Source: Halopseudomonas xinjiangensis
GTDB taxonomy: Bacteria > Pseudomonadota > Gammaproteobacteria > Pseudomonadales > Pseudomonadaceae
Length of the DNA stretch: 64,000 bases
Assembly: GCA_011050525.1 (NCBI GenBank)
Contig: DRFO01000030.1
Location: 62,001-126,000 of the forward strand
Reading direction: 5' to 3'
Position numbers and translations under genes: made by a program
Notes under the pieces: model-generated
What the model was told of the DNA's origin: nothing
Seen by the model: only the letters and a program-made list of their open reading frames with translations
The model's database searches: none
Shown here: positions 39,874-49,316 of the stretch, piece after piece
Numbering within the stretch: position 1 is the stretch's first letter
Layout of the letters: every line of letters begins with the position of its first letter

Positions 39874-41127
39874 ATGCTTCCTTCTGAATTGCTGATCCGA
39901 TTGCAGGCCCACGAACCATTGCTGTGGATCAATCCGCAGATTCGTTGCCAGCGGGATTCGTTCGACCCCACCGCGGTAGATGAGGCTGACCGGCTGTTGC
40001 GGCGGGCTGGCCCGTTGATGGCACGAGGCATTCCGGAAATCCGGCCGGAGGGGCTGGTGGAGTCTCCCTTGCTGGAGGCTGACGCATTACGCGATGCGCT
40101 GGCAGGATCGGGACGCTGGCTGCTCAAGGCAGATCACCAGATGCCCTTGGCGGGTTCGGTGAAGGCGCGAGGCGGATTCCACGAAGTGCTGGAGTTCGCG
40201 GAGCGGGTGGCTACCGGGCTGGGCTGGGCGGGTGACGACTTCGCCGAGTTGGGCGATCAGCCATGGCGGGATCGCTTCGCCGAGTACCGGCTGGTAGTGG
40301 GAAGTACCGGAAACCTGGGGATCAGTATCGGGTTGATCTCCCGAATGCTGGGGTTTCGGGCGCAGGTGCACATGTCGCGGGAGGCCAGTGAGTGGAAGAA
40401 ACAATTGCTGCGCGACAAGGGCGTCGAGGTGGTTGAGCATGACGGAGATTACGCCTGTGCTGTCAAGGCTGGACGTGAGCTGGCGCGCGCGGATTCCCAG
40501 GCCCACTTTGTCGATGACGAGCGCTCTTCCTCGCTGTTTAGTGGCTATGCGGTCGCGGGCCGGCGGCTGGCTGCGCAACTGGCCGAAAAGCAGATAGACG
40601 TCTCGGCTGAAAATCCGCTGCTGGTTTATCTCCCCTGTGGGGTGGGCGGTGCGCCAGGTGGCATTGCCTATGGCTTGAAATCGATTTTTGGCGAGGCCGT
40701 GCATTGCTGGTTCGCAGAGCCTGTCGATTGTCCCAGCGTGTTGCTGCAGATGGCCGCGGGGCTGCAGCAGGCAATATCTGTCTATGACATCGGTCTGGAA
40801 AATCATACGCTGGCAGACGGCCTTGCCGTTGCGCAGGCGTCGATGCTTTCCTGCGGTTGTATGCAGGATCGTCTGGCCGGCATCTTTACCGTCAGTGATG
40901 AGGCACTGAGCGAGTACCTGCGGCTGGTCTGGACCGTGCTCGCCGAGAAGCTTGAGCCATCCGCCACCGCCGGCTTTGCCGGACCCGGCTGGCTGGCTGA
41001 CTCCGCCCCAGGAAGACAGTGGTGTGAACATCATGGCGTGGACGTGTCCCGGGCGACCCATGTCATATGGAGCACGGGCGGTGGGCTGGTGCCCGAAGCC
41101 GTCTTTCGCGAGTGGCTAGGCGCTTGA
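39874..41127 (+). CDS. dsdA: D-serine ammonia-lyase
   Basis: PLP enzyme that converts D-serine to pyruvate and ammonia. 417 residues. The PLP lysine is in AGSVKARGG, close to the E. coli GSIKARGG, and VGSTGNLGISIG binds the phosphate. Somewhat shorter than E. coli DsdA (442). AAGG precedes the ATG. No dsdC or dsdX is adjacent. Confidence 0.88.
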   Translation: MLPSELLIRLQAHEPLLWINPQIRCQRDSFDPTAVDEADRLLRRAGPLMARGIPEIRPEGLVESPLLEADALRDALAGSGRWLLKADHQMPLAGSVKARGGFHEVLEFAERVATGLGWAGDDFAELGDQPWRDRFAEYRLVVGSTGNLGISIGLISRMLGFRAQVHMSREASEWKKQLLRDKGVEVVEHDGDYACAVKAGRELARADSQAHFVDDERSSSLFSGYAVAGRRLAAQLAEKQIDVSAENPLLVYLPCGVGGAPGGIAYGLKSIFGEAVHCWFAEPVDCPSVLLQMAAGLQQAISVYDIGLENHTLADGLAVAQASMLSCGCMQDRLAGIFTVSDEALSEYLRLVWTVLAEKLEPSATAGFAGPGWLADSAPGRQWCEHHGVDVSRATHVIWSTGGGLVPEAVFREWLGA

Positions 41128-41142
41128 TCTGTCAGCGAATGC

Positions 41143-41173
41143 GCCCGGCCCTGCGCTCAACGCGGGGCCGGGC
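41143..41173. terminator. GC-rich hairpin between dsdA and wrbA
   Basis: GCCCGGCCCTGCG pairs with CGCGGGGCCGGGC (13 bp, one wobble) around a 5-base loop. It lacks a strong T tract. Probably terminates both convergent genes. Confidence 0.5.
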
Positions 41174-41182
41174 AATGGTTGA

Positions 41183-41782
41183 TCAACTCTTGAGTTTTGC
41201 GGCTATGCCGGCTACCAGCTCGCCCTGGTAGCGTGCCACCCTTAGCTCCGGTTCAGAGGGTTGGCGGGAACCGTCACCGCCAGCAATGGTTGCGGCGCCG
41301 TAGGGGCTACCGCCTTTAACTTCTGAGATGTCGAACAGTTCCGGTGCGCCATAACCAATGGGTACGATCAGCATGCCGTGGTGGGCCAGATTGGTCCACG
41401 TACCGGTAATGGTGGTTTCTTCGCCTCCGCCGGTGCCGGTCGAGGTGAACACACTGCCGACTTTTCCCCGCAGGGCGCCCTTTGCCCACAGGCCACCGGT
41501 CTGGTCCAGAAAGGTGCGCATCTGTCCGCACATGTTGCCGAATCGGGTCGGTGTGCCAAAAATGATCGCATCATACTCGGGCAGCTCGCCGGGTGATGCG
41601 ACGGGGGCGGCCTGGTTGTCCTTGCCCCCTGCGGCCTTGAATGCATCGGCAGGCATGGTCTCGGCAACCCGTTTTATGGTCACCTCGGCTCCTTCCACTT
41701 TGCGTGCGCCGTCGGCCACCGCATTTGCCATGGTCTCCATATGTCCATACATCGAATAGTAGAGCACTAATATTTTGGTCAT
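41183..41782 (-). CDS. wrbA: WrbA, NAD(P)H:quinone oxidoreductase
   Basis: 199-residue flavodoxin-like enzyme that reduces quinones by two electrons, limiting redox cycling. FMN loop [12 protein letters not shown] at the N-terminus, [14 protein letters not shown] and the GYGAPELFD region are typical. ACGGAGCGG precedes the start. Length matches the family (198). Confidence 0.93.
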   Translation of the reverse strand: MTKILVLYYSMYGHMETMANAVADGARKVEGAEVTIKRVAETMPADAFKAAGGKDNQAAPVASPGELPEYDAIIFGTPTRFGNMCGQMRTFLDQTGGLWAKGALRGKVGSVFTSTGTGGGEETTITGTWTNLAHHGMLIVPIGYGAPELFDISEVKGGSPYGAATIAGGDGSRQPSEPELRVARYQGELVAGIAAKLKS

Positions 41783-41879
41783 CTTCCGCTCCGTTCTGTT
41801 GGGATTGCGTTCTCCACCAGTGTAGAAGATGACGTTGATATAGCCCGCGCCCGTAGCGCCCAGCCGACGTAAAAGGTGA

Positions 41880-42512
41880 TCAGGCTTTCAACGAATGGCC
41901 GAGCATCTCGATGGTGTAACGAATCAGCACGTCAGCCTCGGGCAGATCCCGGGCCTTTTGGTCCGGCTGGCGGGTTTCCATGATGACCCCGTGAACAGCC
42001 CCCCGGAGAAAATAGGCGGTTTTAACCGGGTCCTGCACCCGGTCGGGGCTCAAACTGCTATCGGCCACGCCGCGCTCCAGGGCTTCAACCATCAACTGCA
42101 TGATTTCGTCGCCACAGCATTGCAGGGCCACGCTGTGCTCATCCTCATCAAGCAGGTGGGGAAAAGTGCCTGAGTGCGTCAGTACATCGAAATAATCAGA
42201 CTCCTCGCGGCTGAAATCGTAATAGGCCTGCCCAATACTGGCTACCTGGTCGATGCCAAGCTCCGACTGGCTGATCGCCTGGGAGAATCGGTCCCTCAGG
42301 TTTTGCAGGGAGCGCAATACGATCGCACGCATCATCGCCGCCTTGTCTTTGAAATAGACATACAGCAGTGCCCGGCTTAGCTGGGCGTTACGTGCGATTT
42401 CCTCCATGGAGCATCGGTCGTAACCTTTGCTGAAGAAAACGTTTTCCGCCGCATTGAGGATGCTTTCCCGGCGTTCGTGCTTTTCTTTTTCCCGACGCAG
42501 ATCAAGATTCAT
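41880..42512 (-). CDS. TetR-family repressor of the RND efflux operon
   Basis: 210 residues, ATG 42512 after GGGAGAG; a longer frame at 42551 is less likely. N-terminal helix-turn-helix ([20 protein letters not shown]). The ligand domain is variable. Divergent from the RND genes, with a palindromic operator between, so it probably represses them and itself. Confidence 0.9.
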   Translation of the reverse strand: MNLDLRREKEKHERRESILNAAENVFFSKGYDRCSMEEIARNAQLSRALLYVYFKDKAAMMRAIVLRSLQNLRDRFSQAISQSELGIDQVASIGQAYYDFSREESDYFDVLTHSGTFPHLLDEDEHSVALQCCGDEIMQLMVEALERGVADSSLSPDRVQDPVKTAYFLRGAVHGVIMETRQPDQKARDLPEADVLIRYTIEMLGHSLKA

Positions 42513-42563
42513 GACTCTCCCAAGAATTGATTCACAGTAACTGCAGAACATTCTGCGCCACGT

Positions 42564-42595
42564 ATTGACAAAGTGTCAATTGGTGACAATATGTT
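42564..42595. promoter_or_regulatory. TetR operator overlapping the RND operon promoter
   Basis: A perfect inverted repeat, ATTGACA-AAG-TGTCAAT (42564-42580), overlaps a second one, TGTCA-ATTGG-TGACA (42574-42586 region). The first half is also a consensus -35 TTGACA (42565-42570), with an AT-rich -10 candidate (AATATG/TATGTT) 17-19 bases on. This layout suits repression of the RND genes. Confidence 0.68.
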
Positions 42596-42633
42596 AATCA
42601 CGCCGTTAACAGCCGCTCATACCGGAGCTGATC

Positions 42634-43728
42634 ATGTTTATTTCCTCGCATTCCCCATCGCTGTATTTCAAGGCGGCCTTATTCGCAGCTGTCTGTCTGC
42701 TGCTCTCTGGTTGTGGCCAGGATGGTAACGCCGTTGCTGCCGGACAAACGGCTCGCGCTGCCGTTCCCGTTCGAGCTGCTGAAGTGTCGCGCTCGGCTGA
42801 AACGGAACCGCTGCGGTTCGCTGGCGTGGTGCGTTCCCGGCAACGAGCCAGCCTGACATTCCAGGTGGGCGGTGTACTCAGCAGCAGGGCTGCTGAGCTT
42901 GGGCAGATCGTTGAAGCGGGGCAGGCTCTGGCAAAGATCTACAATCCCGAACTGGGCCCGGCGCGTGATGCGGCGCAGGCACGGGTGAAGGAGCTGCAAT
43001 CCCAGACCGGCCAGGCGCGACGTGACCTTGAGCGTGCCGAGCAGTTGTATGACAAAGGCGTGGTCTCGGCCAGCGAGCGCGAACAGCAACGCTCGCGCCT
43101 GGAAGGCTTGGTTGCCGCGGTCGGAAACGCGCAGGCAGCCGCCCGGCGGACCGAGCAATTGCAGAACGAGAGCCAGCTGCGGGCGCCGTTCAGTGGCAGT
43201 ATCGAGGCCGTGCTGGTGGAGCCGGGGGAATTCGTGGCACCAGGCCAGACGGTGATGCGGCTGGCGGCGGCGAATGGACTCGAAGTGGAAGTAAAAGTAC
43301 CCGCCTCCATGCTGGCCGATCTGGAAACCGGACAACGGCTTCCCGCATGGAATACCTTGAGCGGTGCCGAGCTGGAAGGGCGCGTGGTAGAGGTTGGTCT
43401 TGGTTCATCAGAAGGCGGCGCGCTGTATCCGCTGGTGATCAGTATCCCCTCCGCAGCCGCTCGCACTGGTGACGCGGTGGAGGTGGGGCTGCAGCGATTG
43501 AACCATGAGGGCCTCACCGTTCCGTTGGCTTCGATTATGCGCTCGGCGGACGGACTTGCCGTATTTCGCATTACCGATAACAAGGCCCAGAGAGTTCCGG
43601 TGGTGGTGTCTTCCCTGCAAGGGGAGCGGGCGATGCTTGGCGCTTCGCAGCTGCAGGCGGGCGATCAGGTAGTCTATGCCGGTCTGACACGTCTGGCGGA
43701 AAATGACCAGGTGGAGCTGCTGCCATGA
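42634..43728 (+). CDS. RND efflux periplasmic adaptor lipoprotein
   Basis: 364-residue membrane-fusion protein with lipobox LLSGC (about Cys27). Lipoyl half-motifs flank an alpha-hairpin (about residues 105-175), with a beta-barrel domain after. It bridges the inner-membrane pump to an outer-membrane channel. Its stop overlaps the permease start (ATGA). Substrate undetermined. Confidence 0.9.
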   Translation: MFISSHSPSLYFKAALFAAVCLLLSGCGQDGNAVAAGQTARAAVPVRAAEVSRSAETEPLRFAGVVRSRQRASLTFQVGGVLSSRAAELGQIVEAGQALAKIYNPELGPARDAAQARVKELQSQTGQARRDLERAEQLYDKGVVSASEREQQRSRLEGLVAAVGNAQAAARRTEQLQNESQLRAPFSGSIEAVLVEPGEFVAPGQTVMRLAAANGLEVEVKVPASMLADLETGQRLPAWNTLSGAELEGRVVEVGLGSSEGGALYPLVISIPSAAARTGDAVEVGLQRLNHEGLTVPLASIMRSADGLAVFRITDNKAQRVPVVVSSLQGERAMLGASQLQAGDQVVYAGLTRLAENDQVELLP

Positions 43729-46700
43729 TGTTCCGGATTCTGGCGCGTCCAAGATTGATCGGGCTGGTGGTCGTCATGCTCAGCCTGCTGGGGGTCGCGT
43801 CCTACCTCACAATGGCCCGTCAGGAGGACCCCAGCTTCCCGCAGCGGGCCGGGTTGATCACCGTCGTTTATCCTGGTGCGATGGCTGAGGCAGTGGAACG
43901 CCTGGTGCTGGAGCCGCTATCGGACGAGCTTTCCCAGGTGGAGGAGGTCGACTACTTTACCGCCACGGCACGCACAGGCGTGGCCCTGATCAGCATCAAT
44001 CTCAAGGACGCCATATACGCTACCGACTCTGCCTGGGATCGGGTGCGCCAGGCCATGACGCGCGCCGAGCTGCAGTTTCCGGAGGGTGTGCGGGAAATAT
44101 CGCTGGATGATCGACTGATCGATATTCCGGCCGTCGTCCTTGCGGTACGTGGCGACGCCTCGCTGGTGACCTTGAGCAAAGAGGCTGAACGCTTGAAGCG
44201 GGCCCTGACCGACCTGCCGGGATTATCGCGTATTGAACTGGAAGGCAATGCGGATGAGCAGATAACCATTGCCCTGAGGGATGCCGAGATGCGCCGCCTG
44301 GGGATCTCCCCCGGTTTTCTGGCTAATTTGCTGGCGCAGCGTAACCAGGTCATTCCCGGTGGCTTCGTGGTCTCCTCGGGCAAGCGCCTGGGCATATTGC
44401 CCAACAGTGAATTCACCAGTCTGGAAGGGCTGGCGTCCACCCAGATCCCGTTGCCGCAGGGCGGCAGTGTGCCGCTCGCGGCGATTGCCGATATCTGGCG
44501 AGGACCATTGGAACCTGCTCAGCCACGCGCCTGGTTCGATGGCGAGCAGGCCGTGCTTGTCAGCCTGGTTACCGAACGTGGACAGATGGACGCCATCAGC
44601 TTCGGTGAGCAGTTGCGTGGCAGGCTGGACGTTCTAAGGGACGACTTTGCCCCGCTTCAGATCGACGAGATGTTCTTTCAGCCAGACCAGGTGAAAGAAC
44701 GTCTGGATGGTCTGGAATGGAGTCTGCTGGGCAGCGTGCTGATTATCGTTGCTGTGGTGTTTCTCGGCATGGGATGGCGTATGGGCGTCCTGGTAGCGGC
44801 CATGCTGCCGCTGGTTGCACTGATCAGCCTGGGGATCTATGACCTGGGTGGCGGCATCTTGCACCAGATAGCGGTGATCGGCCTGGTCATTTCGCTGGGG
44901 ATTCTGATCGATAACGCTATCGTGATGGTTGAGAATGTGCAGGACCGCCTGAATTGTGGCGAATCGGCAAGCGATGCGGTAATGAATGGAATCCGGGAGC
45001 TGGCTGGCCCGCTTGGCGCCTCTACGGCCACCACCTTGGCGGCCTTTACACCGCTGTTGCTGTCGAAGGGCGGTACTGGTGATTTCACCCGAGGGATCCC
45101 GATAATGATCATGCTGACGCTGATCGTCAGTTACCTGCTGGCTATCAGCGTAGCGCCGATGCTTGCTGGCCGGTTTCTCAAGCCGGCGCCGATCAGAAGC
45201 AATATTCTCATGCAAAGACTGGGGAACGGCCTGGCCAGGGTCAGTACCGTATCCCCGGTTTGGGTGATCCTGTTGGGCGTGGCGATGGTCCTGGCCAGCC
45301 TGGCCATGATTCCTTCGATGAAGCTGCAGTTTTTTCCTAACGCGGATCGACCCCAGGTGGTGGTGGAGCTTTATATGCCCGAGGGCACCGACCAATTACG
45401 CACCGAATCCGTAGCCGCAGACCTCGAACAGCAGTTACGTCAGCGCCCTGATGTGCTCTCGGTACATCGTTTTGTCGGCTCCGCCGGGCCGAGCTTCTAT
45501 TACAATCTTTTGCAGGCGCCACAGGCTCCCAACCGGGCTCGACTGGTGTTGAACACCACGAACCTGGAAGCGACTGGCGGCCTTATCCACTGGGTTCGCG
45601 ATCATGTCTCCAGCACCATGCCCGAACTGGACGTGGTCGCCAGTACGCTAGGGCAGGGGCCACCCAGGGCGGCGCCGGTGGAAGTGCGCCTGTATCATCA
45701 TGATGACCAGACGCGGATTGCTGCGGCGGAGCAGGTATTTGCCATCATAAAAGCAAGCGAGGGCGCGGTGGACGTGCGCCACGACATCGATCTGGGCGTA
45801 CCTGTGCTGAGGGTGAACGTCGATGATGCCCTGGCGCAGCGTCATGGACTCGACCGCGGCGAGGTGGCGCGCGCGCTGTTTACCCAAAGTCTTGGTCTGA
45901 CGGCAGAACAATATCGTCAGGAACTGGATCCGATTCCCATGGTGTTGCGTTCGCACCAGGGGACCCGGCAATCCCTCGAAAGGTTGCTGTCCACCAGCGT
46001 ATTCTCCAGCACTGGCGAAGCAGTTCCCCTGACAGCCGTTGCTCGCATCGATGCCACCTGGGAACCGGCTGGTATCCGGCATCGCGATGGCGTGCGGGTT
46101 TACAGCGTTACGGCCGGCGTGGAGGCTGGATCCAGCTATAGCCAGGTTCTTGATCAGCTGAATGCTCAACTTGAAGCCGCGCCGCTGCCATCCGGGGTAA
46201 GGCTTGAGCTGGGCGGCGACAGCGAAGGTTCGGATGATGCCAACCGGGCGTTGTTCACCACTGCGCCCATTGGCATGCTGTTGCTGCTGTTTTTCCTGCT
46301 GCTTCAGTTCAACTCGTTCCGCAGGGTCGGAATTATTCTGTTGACGGTGCCCCTGGCAAGCGTTGGGGTGTTTCCCGGGCTGGTGCTCTCAGGTTCACCC
46401 TTCGGCTTCCAATCGGTCCTGGGAATAATCGCTTTGGTGGGTATCGTGGTGAACAACGCCATCGTTCTGTTGGACGTGGTTGACCAGCGGCTGGCTGAGG
46501 GTATGTCTGTGCAGGAGGCGGTCGCCGAAGCCGTTGCCCGGCGCACCAGGCCCATTCTGCTGACCACCGCCACGACCATTGCCGGCCTGCTGCCGCTGGC
46601 CTTTTCCGCGTCGACCTTGTGGCCGCCCATGGCCTGGGCAATCATCTCGGGGCTGCTCGCGTCTACCATGCTGACACTGCTGGTGGTGCCGGCGGTCTGT

Positions 46701-46772
46701 CGACTGACGTTGAAGCCAAAGCCGGACATTGCGGCAGGGGCCATGCTGCAAAAAACAATAAAGGTCACGTAA
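43725..46772 (+). CDS. RND efflux permease (HAE-type, 1015 residues)
   Basis: 1015-residue inner-membrane pump with two large periplasmic loops and 12 helices. In helix 4 the proton-relay pair reads Asp396-Asn397 (LIDNAIV) instead of the Asp-Asp of AcrB, and the helix-10 lysine is replaced by Asn910 (VVNNAIV). Such DN/NN variants occur in part of the family. No outer-membrane factor gene follows; a tRNA promoter begins five bases later. Confidence 0.9.
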   Translation: MMFRILARPRLIGLVVVMLSLLGVASYLTMARQEDPSFPQRAGLITVVYPGAMAEAVERLVLEPLSDELSQVEEVDYFTATARTGVALISINLKDAIYATDSAWDRVRQAMTRAELQFPEGVREISLDDRLIDIPAVVLAVRGDASLVTLSKEAERLKRALTDLPGLSRIELEGNADEQITIALRDAEMRRLGISPGFLANLLAQRNQVIPGGFVVSSGKRLGILPNSEFTSLEGLASTQIPLPQGGSVPLAAIADIWRGPLEPAQPRAWFDGEQAVLVSLVTERGQMDAISFGEQLRGRLDVLRDDFAPLQIDEMFFQPDQVKERLDGLEWSLLGSVLIIVAVVFLGMGWRMGVLVAAMLPLVALISLGIYDLGGGILHQIAVIGLVISLGILIDNAIVMVENVQDRLNCGESASDAVMNGIRELAGPLGASTATTLAAFTPLLLSKGGTGDFTRGIPIMIMLTLIVSYLLAISVAPMLAGRFLKPAPIRSNILMQRLGNGLARVSTVSPVWVILLGVAMVLASLAMIPSMKLQFFPNADRPQVVVELYMPEGTDQLRTESVAADLEQQLRQRPDVLSVHRFVGSAGPSFYYNLLQAPQAPNRARLVLNTTNLEATGGLIHWVRDHVSSTMPELDVVASTLGQGPPRAAPVEVRLYHHDDQTRIAAAEQVFAIIKASEGAVDVRHDIDLGVPVLRVNVDDALAQRHGLDRGEVARALFTQSLGLTAEQYRQELDPIPMVLRSHQGTRQSLERLLSTSVFSSTGEAVPLTAVARIDATWEPAGIRHRDGVRVYSVTAGVEAGSSYSQVLDQLNAQLEAAPLPSGVRLELGGDSEGSDDANRALFTTAPIGMLLLLFFLLLQFNSFRRVGIILLTVPLASVGVFPGLVLSGSPFGFQSVLGIIALVGIVVNNAIVLLDVVDQRLAEGMSVQEAVAEAVARRTRPILLTTATTIAGLLPLAFSASTLWPPMAWAIISGLLASTMLTLLVVPAVCRLTLKPKPDIAAGAMLQKTIKVT

Positions 46773-46776
46773 CTGC

Positions 46777-46804
46777 TTGACTAGCCTACGGGAAAGTTTA
46801 CAAT
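46777..46804 (+). promoter_or_regulatory. Sigma-70 promoter of tRNA-Asp
   Basis: TTGACT, 16 bases, TACAAT, followed by a GC-rich discriminator (GCGCGCC), typical of stable RNA promoters under stringent control. The tRNA begins about 70 bases downstream of the inferred start. Confidence 0.7.
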
Positions 46805-46880
46805 GCGCGCCAGTTCAGACAGACGGTTTAACCGGCGCGGCGTATGCCAGACCCGTTGCACTAGTCATTTGTACTGATGC

Positions 46881-46957
46881 GCAGCGGTAGTTCAGTTGGT
46901 TAGAATACCGGCCTGTCACGCCGGGGGTCGCGGGTTCGAGTCCCGTCCGCTGCGCCA
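46881..46957 (+). tRNA. tRNA-Asp (GTC)
   Basis: 77-base tRNA with encoded CCA. Acceptor GCAGCGG pairs with CCGCTGC; the anticodon loop CTGTCAC carries GTC; T arm GCGGG-TTCGAGT-CCCGT. Discriminator G73, an Asp identity element. Position 2:71 is C:G rather than the common G:C. Confidence 0.97.
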
Positions 46958-46994
46958 TATCTTGCTTTGATCCCATCGGATGATCGAAAGCGTC

Positions 46995-47022
46995 AAAAAA
47001 GCGGCCATTGGCCGCTTTTTTT
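46995..47022 (+). terminator. Rho-independent terminator after tRNA-Asp
   Basis: A-tract, GCGGCC-ATT-GGCCGC stem, then TTTTTTT; symmetrical enough to act for both strands. Confidence 0.9.
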
Positions 47023-47081
47023 GGTTCCGATATTCTCTTATACGCCGTCTCAATGTTTTTGCAGGCAAGGTTATCGAGCCG

Positions 47082-47414
47082 CTATTGGCCGGAGCCAATG
47101 CTGCAGAGGGTCGCCAAAGGCTTTAGAAAAGCGGGGCGCCACGCCAGGGTCAGTGATACGGCTAACGCAGCAGCACTACACAGCATCAGCCATAGCACAC
47201 TGCCAAATCCGCCCCCCTCGATTCGCAGCAGCATCGTCAGAGCACCCGCCAGCAGCAGAACGGCCAGCGTTCGGCCGGCCATGGTTTGCTGTCTGGTTGG
47301 TGCGTTGGCAGTGGGCTCGATAGCGCGCAGATGCGCGCGTTGCAGTAATGCGAGTCTGGCGAAGGCCAGATAGCACAAAGCAAATCCCAACAAGCTGACC
47401 ATGAGCGTTGGCAT
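47082..47414 (-). CDS. DUF3325 small membrane protein of siderophore operon
   Basis: 110 residues with three helices. Found with PepSY-TM and DUF3649 genes in iron-uptake clusters. ATG 47414 overlaps the previous stop by one base (TGATG). Role unknown, probably helps reduction or transport of iron from siderophores. Confidence 0.75.
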   Translation of the reverse strand: MPTLMVSLLGFALCYLAFARLALLQRAHLRAIEPTANAPTRQQTMAGRTLAVLLLAGALTMLLRIEGGGFGSVLWLMLCSAAALAVSLTLAWRPAFLKPLATLCSIGSGQ

Positions 47415-48976
47415 CAAAATTCCCCGTGCTTGTATCCCTGACGCAGTCGTGGCGTCTGGGGCTCGGCCTGGCTGATACGACGCGCTACCAGAGCGGACAT
47501 TCCGGCCAGCACCAGTAGCATCAAATCCATGCCTGCGACGGCCCACATGCCCGCGTTCAGGCTGCGGAGCAAGTGATCGCCAGTGCTCAGCCAGTTGAGT
47601 GCGACTGCTGAACAGGCAAAGGCTACAATCGCCCATAGCTGATCGCCCCAGGCTTGCTTGGAGCGGATTGCGCCATGCATCAAAGCTAACAGCCAGACCA
47701 GAAAAAACGCAGAGCCTTCCAGTGCGGCGCGGCTGTTGTCGCCAGGCATTGGTAGCACCCGGTTGGCAATGAAGAACGCCAGAGTGGCAAGAATCAGGCC
47801 GGTGCTACTGGCGACACTCAATGATTCGACCAGACGAGCGCCGAGTAGCCCCCGGCGCGCGTGGCGTTCGCGTCGTGCGCCGATCCAGAACAGCAGGCCG
47901 GTAATGATCATGACACAGCCGCAAAGCCCTCCGGCGAAGTACAGCCAGCGTAATGTCCAGTGATCATACTGAATGAAATGCAGACCGGTGAAGAAGCGTT
48001 GAACACCGGTAATCGGCGCGGTGCGGTGCTGGTGCAGCAGCGCGCCGCTGGCACCATCGAAGATCAAGCGATCAACATTCATGGTCATTTCCCGGGCGAA
48101 GGACCGGCGCACTTCGACATAAGCATGTCGATCACCAGGATGCCAGACGCGCAACATGTAGGGTTCCGCGGATGGCCCGCGGTCCGCCCACATTTCCACA
48201 GCCTGGCGCCGCATGCTGTCAAGGGACGCAATGGGTGCGGCCTCGTCTGCTCTGAGGCGAGAGTAAACTCCCAGCGCTTCGAGCTGGAACTGTTGCTTTC
48301 CTTCCGGATAAAGGCTGTCGGTGGCGCTTGGGAAGTAGATCAGAAAGAAGATGATCAGGCCGGACAGACTGATCATGACGTGAAAGGGCAACGCTAGCAC
48401 TCCGCAGAGATTGTGCAGATCCAGGGTGCTGCGCTGCAAGCGCTTGCGCGGACGAAAGGTGAAAAACTCCTTGAACAGCTTGCGGTGGGCCACCACCCCA
48501 GAGACCACGAGCATCAACATGCCCATACCAGCCAGTCCGACCAGCCAGTAGCCAATGCTGCGCCAGCCAAGATGAAGGCTGAAGTGGAAGGGGAAAATAA
48601 ATCGGGTGGCTCCCCAGCTCCCTTGTTCGGGAATCAGGTCCCCTGATCGTGGATCGATGAAGCGACGCGTCCGACCCAACTGCGGGTCATGATAATCCAG
48701 CTGAATGGCGGGCATCCGCGCGGTTGGTAGCGTAATGTCCCATACCGGGGCGCCTGCAGCGACCTGTTTGGCGTGGGGAAGCACCAGACGGTCCAGAGAA
48801 AATACTGCGGGCGGCTCCGCGAGCCGGGTACCGGGCTGCATCCAGCGGTCGATCTCGCGATCAAACACCGAAAGCGTGCCGGTCCAGAACACGGCCAGCA
48901 GCAAACCGCCGAGTAGCACACCGGCCCAGGTGTGCAGCCAATCCATCGACTGGCGAAAGCCGCTGCCTGGTGCCAT
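47414..48976 (-). CDS. PepSY-associated TM protein, probable siderophore-iron reductase
   Basis: 520 residues: helix near 12-35, periplasmic PepSY regions, three more central helices and a C-terminal bundle. Conserved histidines lie in membrane segments (LHTWAG, HFSLHLGW, LHNLCG, LHFIQYD), suiting heme. Related to FoxB, a membrane reductase for siderophore iron. ATG 48976 follows the DUF3649 stop at one-base distance; a TTG at 48988 is possible. Confidence 0.82.
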   Translation of the reverse strand: MAPGSGFRQSMDWLHTWAGVLLGGLLLAVFWTGTLSVFDREIDRWMQPGTRLAEPPAVFSLDRLVLPHAKQVAAGAPVWDITLPTARMPAIQLDYHDPQLGRTRRFIDPRSGDLIPEQGSWGATRFIFPFHFSLHLGWRSIGYWLVGLAGMGMLMLVVSGVVAHRKLFKEFFTFRPRKRLQRSTLDLHNLCGVLALPFHVMISLSGLIIFFLIYFPSATDSLYPEGKQQFQLEALGVYSRLRADEAAPIASLDSMRRQAVEMWADRGPSAEPYMLRVWHPGDRHAYVEVRRSFAREMTMNVDRLIFDGASGALLHQHRTAPITGVQRFFTGLHFIQYDHWTLRWLYFAGGLCGCVMIITGLLFWIGARRERHARRGLLGARLVESLSVASSTGLILATLAFFIANRVLPMPGDNSRAALEGSAFFLVWLLALMHGAIRSKQAWGDQLWAIVAFACSAVALNWLSTGDHLLRSLNAGMWAVAGMDLMLLVLAGMSALVARRISQAEPQTPRLRQGYKHGEF

Positions 48977-48977
48977 G

Positions 48978-49316
48978 TCAGTAGCCAACCAGGGTGCGCG
49001 CCGTGAGCGCCGGAGCGAGCCAGTAATTCAAGGCTGTTCCAAGTAACACGCCCGCCAGCGGCAGCGCACAAACCCGCCACAGCTTCGGTTCGGTAAAACT
49101 CCAGATCAGCAAGAGCAGATAGAGCACAAACCCCAGCATGGCGGAGAGCGTTACCGCCTCGCTGCGAGGTAAGCCGCCCAGCAATGTCAACAACAGCGCG
49201 CCGCTGCCGACCAAAGCGGCGGTACAGACGTAGCCGCCGCCGAATGCCGCCGTCAGGCGCGCGGCGATTGCGATGCGTCGCCGCCAGAGAAATAGCTTGC
49301 CGGGCACAGCTCTCAC
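48978..49316 (-). CDS. DUF3649 membrane protein of siderophore operon
   Basis: 112 residues with three helices and a GTG start placed directly after the receptor stop (TAA-GTG). This small protein family usually accompanies PepSY-TM reductases in iron clusters. Function unknown. Confidence 0.75.
   Translation of the reverse strand: MRAVPGKLFLWRRRIAIAARLTAAFGGGYVCTAALVGSGALLLTLLGGLPRSEAVTLSAMLGFVLYLLLLIWSFTEPKLWRVCALPLAGVLLGTALNYWLAPALTARTLVGY

Noticed and set aside
40087..41061. 324-codon open frame antisense to dsdA
   Set aside because: It lies fully within the intact dsdA gene on the opposite strand, is low in family-like motifs and has no ribosome site; GC-rich codons make such shadow frames common.
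44634..45395. 253-codon open frame antisense to the RND permease
   Set aside because: Composition rich in His, Gln and Arg, typical of a reverse reading of a hydrophobic membrane protein; the permease is intact.
46881..47081. tRNA-Asp as possible integration site of a mobile element
   Set aside because: No integrase, direct repeat of the tRNA 3' end or phage gene is seen nearby; the downstream iron operon looks chromosomal.
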